From positions 1-10,427 of the forward strand of contig JALHIE010000090.1 of assembly GCA_022840285.1 (NCBI GenBank): a stretch of 10,427 bases of DNA, read 5' to 3'. How positions within the stretch are numbered: the stretch's first letter is position 1; every line of letters starts with the position of its first letter. The position numbers and the translations under genes are program-made. Below the pieces are notes generated by a model. The model searched no databases. It had not been told where the DNA came from and saw nothing but the letters and a program-made list of their open reading frames with translations. The stretch comes from Porphyromonadaceae bacterium. GTDB lineage: Bacteria > Bacteroidota > Bacteroidia > Bacteroidales > Dysgonomonadaceae. Below are positions 5,557-10,427 of the stretch, in pieces.

Positions 5557-7332
5557 TCACTCCCAACCCGGGTTTTGCGTCAACTCACCGTTCAGTGATA
5601 TTTGGGCAGGAGGAACCGGATATAAATAATCCCTGTCGGGTTTGAATCCGAACCCGTTTGGCAGGTTTTTCTGATACGGATCGAGGTAGCCGTCTTCATT
5701 CACAAAAATATCTTTTCCGGGAATTAACAAAGGGCCTCCATCTACATAGTTATCTTCACTATCCTGAACTCCCGTCCAGAAGTCCTTGTCGAACCAGTAT
5801 CCAAGAGGACGTTTGCCAACAATCAAATGATGCGCCCTCCATCTCAGCAGGTCATCAGCCCTATATCCTTCACACGCCAGTTCTACTCTTCTTTCCCTAC
5901 GCACCTCGTTAATAATGGGTGAAAGTTCCGGAAACTGCCAATCAGGATCGTTCGCCATGGAGTGTAAACTTAGAGCCGGCATGGCTGCCCTTGAACGAAT
6001 TTTGTTTATTGTCAAATCTATATCGTTTTGTGTTATAGTCCCGAGCTCCGCTTTTGCTTCCGCATAATTTAAAAGTGCCTCTGCATAGCGAAAGATAGGC
6101 ATGGATGTTTCCGATGCATTTGGATCCGGTTGTCCTCTTGATTCGGTGTCAAGCCCCTTTTTCAACATGTAACCGGTAGTATTTCCTCCCTCTCCGCCCT
6201 GATCTATGTAAGGCCGGGTAAATTCATATCCGGGTACTAAAACTCCGTTTTGGGTTCTTCTGGGCTCCCCTTCTTTCCAATAAATCATTTGCCTTAATCG
6301 TGGATCCCTATTCTCCACTACCATTTCCAATGACTTGTCACCCCTATATAACGGGCTTAAAGATATAGGCTTTCCGTCCACGCACAGGTAGCTCTCTATT
6401 AGCGATTTAGTCAATCCCGTTCCGGCGCCGCTCGTTGTATATCGTTGAAGATTATGCACTGTGTTCAGCGAAATATCATAATCCCTCGAGAGTAAAACCT
6501 CACCTATACCGCTTAGGTCATCACGGTTAAACAATGAAGCATAATCAACTTCGGGATTGCCGGTGGAGTATAGTTCTATGGTATTCATGTCCATCAGCTG
6601 CTTCGCCGCAGAGGCAGCGATTTCCAGGTATTCCTGTCCATTACTACCCTTCACTCCAAAGACAGTTTCCTGATGATACTTCTCCCACGTTCCTTCATAA
6701 AGAGCCACTCGCGATTTATATAAAAGAGCGGACTCCTTATTGATGCGATTACGTGTTGATGCTGCTTTAGGAGGTAGTTTTTCTATTGCCTGGGAGAGGT
6801 CATCCAGAATGTAGTCGATAACCTCTTTACGGGGGGTACGTGCTGCAAAAAGTTCTTCTGAATCAGGGGTCAGCACTTGCGAAACATACGGAACATCCCC
6901 ATACTGTCTTACTAGATTAAAGTATGCAAATGCTCTGAAGAAATATGCCTCACCCACATATGGAGCTATTTCAGACTCGGAAACACTCATCTCTTTGTAT
7001 TTGTTTAACATGATATTGATGCTCCTGATTCGTGAATAATCCCAACTTCCGTTATTTGTCGTAATCGTGTTGGTTCCGGCTAAACGATTATCATAAAAGC
7101 GGCTTGCCATATTGTCACTGTTGTTATCTTCCCACAGATATCCTCCTCCCCAGCTGGGAAATTGAGGCAGCATCGTATAAAATTGATTAACGTATAGCTG
7201 CAGGTCCGATGCAGACTTCCAATAATCGACATCTGTAATGGAGTCAAGCGGTGTTTTATTCAGGTAATCATCCAAATCACAACTTGTGAGAACCGTAAAG
7301 GAGAATACTATTAAATATATAATTTTTTTCAT
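5557..7332 (-). CDS. SusD-like surface glycan-binding lipoprotein (RagB/SusD family)
   Basis: This 591-residue protein forms the lid of a SusC-type transporter and binds the glycan at the cell surface. The signal peptide ends LTSC with C18 lipidated, and the acidic DLDD directly after it fits the surface-export signal of Bacteroidota lipoproteins. The N-terminal SusD-like domain shows the usual helical motif GEAYFFRAFAYFNLVRQYGD (127-146). The C-terminal RagB/SusD domain shows FRYAEALLNYAEAKAEL (414-430), the arginine-rich VRRERRVELACEGYR block (477-491), and the typical ending NPGWE. Length is normal for the family and no break is seen. It starts 20 bp after the susC stop codon, the usual tight susC-susD arrangement. 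The ligand cannot be deduced from the sequence. Confidence 0.97.
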   Translation of the reverse strand: MKKIIYLIVFSFTVLTSCDLDDYLNKTPLDSITDVDYWKSASDLQLYVNQFYTMLPQFPSWGGGYLWEDNNSDNMASRFYDNRLAGTNTITTNNGSWDYSRIRSINIMLNKYKEMSVSESEIAPYVGEAYFFRAFAYFNLVRQYGDVPYVSQVLTPDSEELFAARTPRKEVIDYILDDLSQAIEKLPPKAASTRNRINKESALLYKSRVALYEGTWEKYHQETVFGVKGSNGQEYLEIAASAAKQLMDMNTIELYSTGNPEVDYASLFNRDDLSGIGEVLLSRDYDISLNTVHNLQRYTTSGAGTGLTKSLIESYLCVDGKPISLSPLYRGDKSLEMVVENRDPRLRQMIYWKEGEPRRTQNGVLVPGYEFTRPYIDQGGEGGNTTGYMLKKGLDTESRGQPDPNASETSMPIFRYAEALLNYAEAKAELGTITQNDIDLTINKIRSRAAMPALSLHSMANDPDWQFPELSPIINEVRRERRVELACEGYRADDLLRWRAHHLIVGKRPLGYWFDKDFWTGVQDSEDNYVDGGPLLIPGKDIFVNEDGYLDPYQKNLPNGFGFKPDRDYLYPVPPAQISLNGELTQNPGWE

Positions 7333-7352
7333 ACTTGTAATTCTTTTGTATT

Positions 7353-10300
7353 TTATAAATCAACATTTAATCCAAACGAAAAAGTTCTTCTCAGGGGATA
7401 AGCTTTTCCCGATCCGTAAGCCCCAACAAATGCAGTTTCAGGATCAAATGTTTTATTCATTTTAGTTAGTGTAAATAAGTTTTCACCCGTGATAAAAAAT
7501 CTGATTTTCTCAATTGGGAATTTTATCTTTTTTTCTACCGGGAGTGTATATCCAAATTGAAAACTCTTCAACCTGAAGTAAGCTGCATTTTGCAGAAAAC
7601 GAGTCTGAGTCTGAATATTTTTTGAATGTTCATTCGTACCTAAATAGGGTTTTGGATAATAAGCGTTCGGATTTTCCGAACTCCAGTAATCCAGATGTTG
7701 AACGAAAACACTGCTTTGCCATACGTCTCCTGTTATTCCGTAAAACATATTACCCGACGGTGCTGCATCACGCTTGCCAACACCCTGACAAAAAACACTT
7801 AAATCAAAATTCTTCCAGTCAAGTCCAAGATTAATACCGTAGCTAAAGCGCGGAGTTGAGTTTCCAATAATAGACAAGTCGCCATGATCGTCTAACGTAT
7901 TGTTTCCGGGATTAATTTTTCCATCCTTATTTAAATCTGCGTATTCGATGTCCCCCTCACCCCACCGTGAGAAGAAATATGTTTGATCGGGGCCGGCATC
8001 AGCTTCTTCCTGGCTTTGATAGATACCCACGGTATTATATCCCCAGATCTCCCCTATCTTACGTCCTACATAATAATCAGACAGTACCCCATTGTCATTT
8101 TTATACCTGGTAATTGTTGTCTGGTTGTCTGAAAGATTAAAAGCCATGTTGTATCCCAAATCACCAATTTTATCACGCCATGCTATTTGCATTTCAAACC
8201 CTTTGGTCTGGAGGTCTGCATTATTTCTTTTTGGCGCAGATGCTCCTAAAGTTGCCGGCAAGCTTTCTGCCGGGCCAAACATATTTTTTGTCTCCCTTAC
8301 GAAATAATCATAAATCAAGCTCAACCTGTTATTCAAAAAGTAAGAGTCAAATCCAATATTTGCTGTCCGTACCGTTTCCCAGGTCACATCAGGTGATATT
8401 AATCCGGCTGCTCTAACGTATATGGGACGAGCGCCATTAATTATCCAGTTGAGGTTTTTAGTTATACCCATTGTCGGCAGGTATAAATAATTTGCAACGT
8501 CCTGGTTACCCACCTCACCCATAGAACCTCGAATCTTTAAAAAGCTGACTTTAGATGCCAGGTTATCCTCCCAAAAATCATTGTTTGAGATTACATAACC
8601 TGCCGAGAACGCGGGGAAAAACCCCCAGTTATATCCGGGTGCAAACCTGGAAGAACCATTGTATCTGCCAAGTACTTCGAATAAGAACTTATCGTTGAAA
8701 TTGTAGTTTATCCGGCCAAAGTAACTTAAAGTGCTCCAATGGCCTTTATTACCCGAGAGGTAAATTTGACCCGTAGCTGTTTTTAAGGACGGGACTGATT
8801 CTGTAACCAAGTCATTATTTCTACCTTCTACGGATGTATGGTAATAATATTCATTCTGCATACCGCCCATAAAAGTAATTTTATGCTTTGCGATATTTAA
8901 ATCAAAATTAGAGTATAAATTGTTGGTGTTGTAAAAGTCACGGGAACAGTTTTCCAGATAAAAATTCGGAAAAGAAACCCCGCTCCTGCTTTTAGTTATA
9001 CCATCCGCCAATGTACTGTAGACCGTTTTTTTATGGTTGGTCTGGTTGTTGAAATTCTGGCGTATATTGGTTTCAAAGTTAATTTTCCAGCCTTTAAGAG
9101 GTTCAAGAATAACATTGACGCTATTCAACAATTCATTTTGATTTCTTTTGTTCCTGCCCGCTTGTGATAACAACAAGTGATAACTTTCGTAATAGTTGCC
9201 GTTTGGATCTTTTTCCGGCATATTCGACCAGGTTCTGGCAATTGAATGATGAAAGTCCCCAATGTCGGAGTAGTTATGAGGTGTATCTATATCGCGCCGT
9301 GTGTATCTGTTGTTGAATTGTAACGATAGCCAATTGCTGATTTTTGAATCAATATTCGCAACGAAATTATACCGTTGGAATTTCTCATCTCCAATTCTGT
9401 AAATTCCATCTTCATTATAGAAACCACCTGAGATGAAATAGTTAGCTTTTTGACTTCCTCCGCTTACGTTGATATCATGTTTTTGCGTAAGTGCCCACGG
9501 TTTATAATACACCTGATACCAGTTAGTGTTACCAACAGCATCGTAATAGCTGGTAAACCGATCAGGATTAGTCGGATTAACCGTGATAGCAGGATGTGTA
9601 CCGGGATTTTCGTGGTTCTCCCTGGCTTTTTGTAACGTTTCGCTTGTTATGGGAGAGGTTAACCCTGCATTGTGAAAAGCTGTATCCAATGTGTACAACC
9701 ATTCATAACCTGAAGCAGGTTGAGGAAGATTAACAGGGCCATTCATTCCGAAAGTAGAATTAAGCCGGACCGATATTTTTCCTGCGGTATCCCTTCCCCT
9801 TTTCGTTTTTATGTTGAGTACTCCAAAAGCTGCCCTGGAACCAAAAATAGCTGTTGCGGTAGCATCTTTCATGACAGCAATAGATTCAACGTCATTCGGG
9901 TTTATATTTTCCAACTTAGACTCAACACCATCAATAATTACTAATGGATTGCTTCCCGACAAAGAACCATAGCCACGGATATTAATAGAGGGAACCGAGC
10001 CGGGCTCGCCTCCTTGATTGTTAATGGAGACATTTACGTTAGCCAAAACCCCTTGTAATGCAGATGTCATGTTAGAGGTTATTCGGTTTTCCAGTTCCTC
10101 TCCCCTAACCTGGGCAATGGCACCTGTGAGGGTTTCCTTTTTCTGTACCCCATAGCCCACAACAACCACTTCATCGAGCGTTTCCGCATCCTCTTGTAAC
10201 ACGATATTGAGGGTTGTTCTTCCGTTAACAGCAACACTTTGTGAAGCCATACCCACGTAAGATATTTCTAAAGTAGCGTTGGAAGGGACGTTTGAAAGAA

Positions 10301-10427
10301 TAAAAGTGCCATCGATATCCGTAACTGTGCCAACGGATGTTCCTTTCATCTGCACCGTTACGCCTATCAACGGTTCTCCCGAGGTATCGGTTACCGTGCC
10401 TCTTACCGTTATGTTTTGGGCAAGCAG
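7353..10427 (-). CDS. SusC-like TonB-dependent outer-membrane transporter (SusC/RagA family), 5' end outside the window
   Basis: The frame is open to the right edge, and 1024 residues are visible. An apparent start at 10370 is only an internal TTG; upstream of it the frame reads LLAQNITVRGTVTDTSGEP, which is the end of a signal peptide and the first strand of the carboxypeptidase-regulatory-like domain. Only the start of the signal peptide should be missing. Counted from the edge, that domain spans about 6-80, a TonB-box-like DEVVVVGYG lies at 85-93, the plug domain follows at about 98-212 (INIRGYG, VMKDATATAIFGSRAAFG), then a 22-strand-type beta barrel to the C-terminal FSFGLNVDL. The regulatory-like domain directly after the signal peptide leaves no room for an STN domain, so this transporter probably does not signal through an anti-sigma factor. 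It imports oligosaccharides together with the SusD encoded next to it, using TonB energy. Confidence 0.97.
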   Translation of the reverse strand: MLAQNITVRGTVTDTSGEPLIGVTVQMKGTSVGTVTDIDGTFILSNVPSNATLEISYVGMASQSVAVNGRTTLNIVLQEDAETLDEVVVVGYGVQKKETLTGAIAQVRGEELENRITSNMTSALQGVLANVNVSINNQGGEPGSVPSINIRGYGSLSGSNPLVIIDGVESKLENINPNDVESIAVMKDATATAIFGSRAAFGVLNIKTKRGRDTAGKISVRLNSTFGMNGPVNLPQPASGYEWLYTLDTAFHNAGLTSPITSETLQKARENHENPGTHPAITVNPTNPDRFTSYYDAVGNTNWYQVYYKPWALTQKHDINVSGGSQKANYFISGGFYNEDGIYRIGDEKFQRYNFVANIDSKISNWLSLQFNNRYTRRDIDTPHNYSDIGDFHHSIARTWSNMPEKDPNGNYYESYHLLLSQAGRNKRNQNELLNSVNVILEPLKGWKINFETNIRQNFNNQTNHKKTVYSTLADGITKSRSGVSFPNFYLENCSRDFYNTNNLYSNFDLNIAKHKITFMGGMQNEYYYHTSVEGRNNDLVTESVPSLKTATGQIYLSGNKGHWSTLSYFGRINYNFNDKFLFEVLGRYNGSSRFAPGYNWGFFPAFSAGYVISNNDFWEDNLASKVSFLKIRGSMGEVGNQDVANYLYLPTMGITKNLNWIINGARPIYVRAAGLISPDVTWETVRTANIGFDSYFLNNRLSLIYDYFVRETKNMFGPAESLPATLGASAPKRNNADLQTKGFEMQIAWRDKIGDLGYNMAFNLSDNQTTITRYKNDNGVLSDYYVGRKIGEIWGYNTVGIYQSQEEADAGPDQTYFFSRWGEGDIEYADLNKDGKINPGNNTLDDHGDLSIIGNSTPRFSYGINLGLDWKNFDLSVFCQGVGKRDAAPSGNMFYGITGDVWQSSVFVQHLDYWSSENPNAYYPKPYLGTNEHSKNIQTQTRFLQNAAYFRLKSFQFGYTLPVEKKIKFPIEKIRFFITGENLFTLTKMNKTFDPETAFVGAYGSGKAYPLRRTFSFGLNVDL

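Noticed and set aside
8255..8273. CCGGCA/TGCCGG hairpin.
   Set aside because: It lies inside the susC coding region with no T-run, and the codons fit a normal barrel segment.

Overview
The window comes from a Bacteroidota genome, probably from the Bacteroidales. The evidence is a SusC/SusD outer-membrane pair, several exported proteins with loose lipobox-type signal peptides, almost no Shine-Dalgarno signals before the start codons, and several matches to the Bacteroidota -7 promoter element (TAnnTTTG). Every real gene is on the minus strand, so transcription runs from high to low coordinates. The window cuts genes at both ends.

Right part (10427 to 3783): a polysaccharide-utilisation-type operon. 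It holds a SusC-like TonB-dependent transporter whose 5' end lies just outside the window, a SusD-like glycan-binding lipoprotein 20 bp downstream, and a DUF4091/GH123-like exported protein 34 bp after that. The last carries the Asp-Glu-Pro motif seen at the GH123 catalytic pair. A strong intrinsic terminator (11-bp perfect stem plus six T) closes this unit at 3739-3705.

Middle part (3700 to 1608): a second unit with its own weak candidate promoter. It encodes a metallo-beta-lactamase-fold hydrolase and a DUF6528 lipoprotein. Upstream of the hydrolase lies a complete Bacteroidota-type lipoprotein signal peptide that is one base out of frame with it. Read literally, the hydrolase starts at 3517 and is cytoplasmic; removing one base would make it a lipoprotein like its neighbours. 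This is the most notable anomaly in the window.

Left part (1607 to 296): an exported M14-type zinc carboxypeptidase with a complete set of active-site residues. A short candidate terminator and a candidate promoter precede it, and a palindrome plus T-tract sits just before its start codon, so it may be transcribed and regulated on its own.

Left edge (295 to 1): an apparent insertion-sequence end. The first 25 codons of an IS4-family (DUF4372-type) transposase run off the edge, preceded by about 220 bp with small repeats and a possible promoter.

Working model (inference): SusC/SusD imports an oligosaccharide, possibly containing N-acetylhexosamine, on which the DUF4091 protein acts. The three exported or formerly exported proteins downstream may handle the non-sugar part of the substrate, such as peptide or amide groups. 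Nothing in the sequence proves the substrate.
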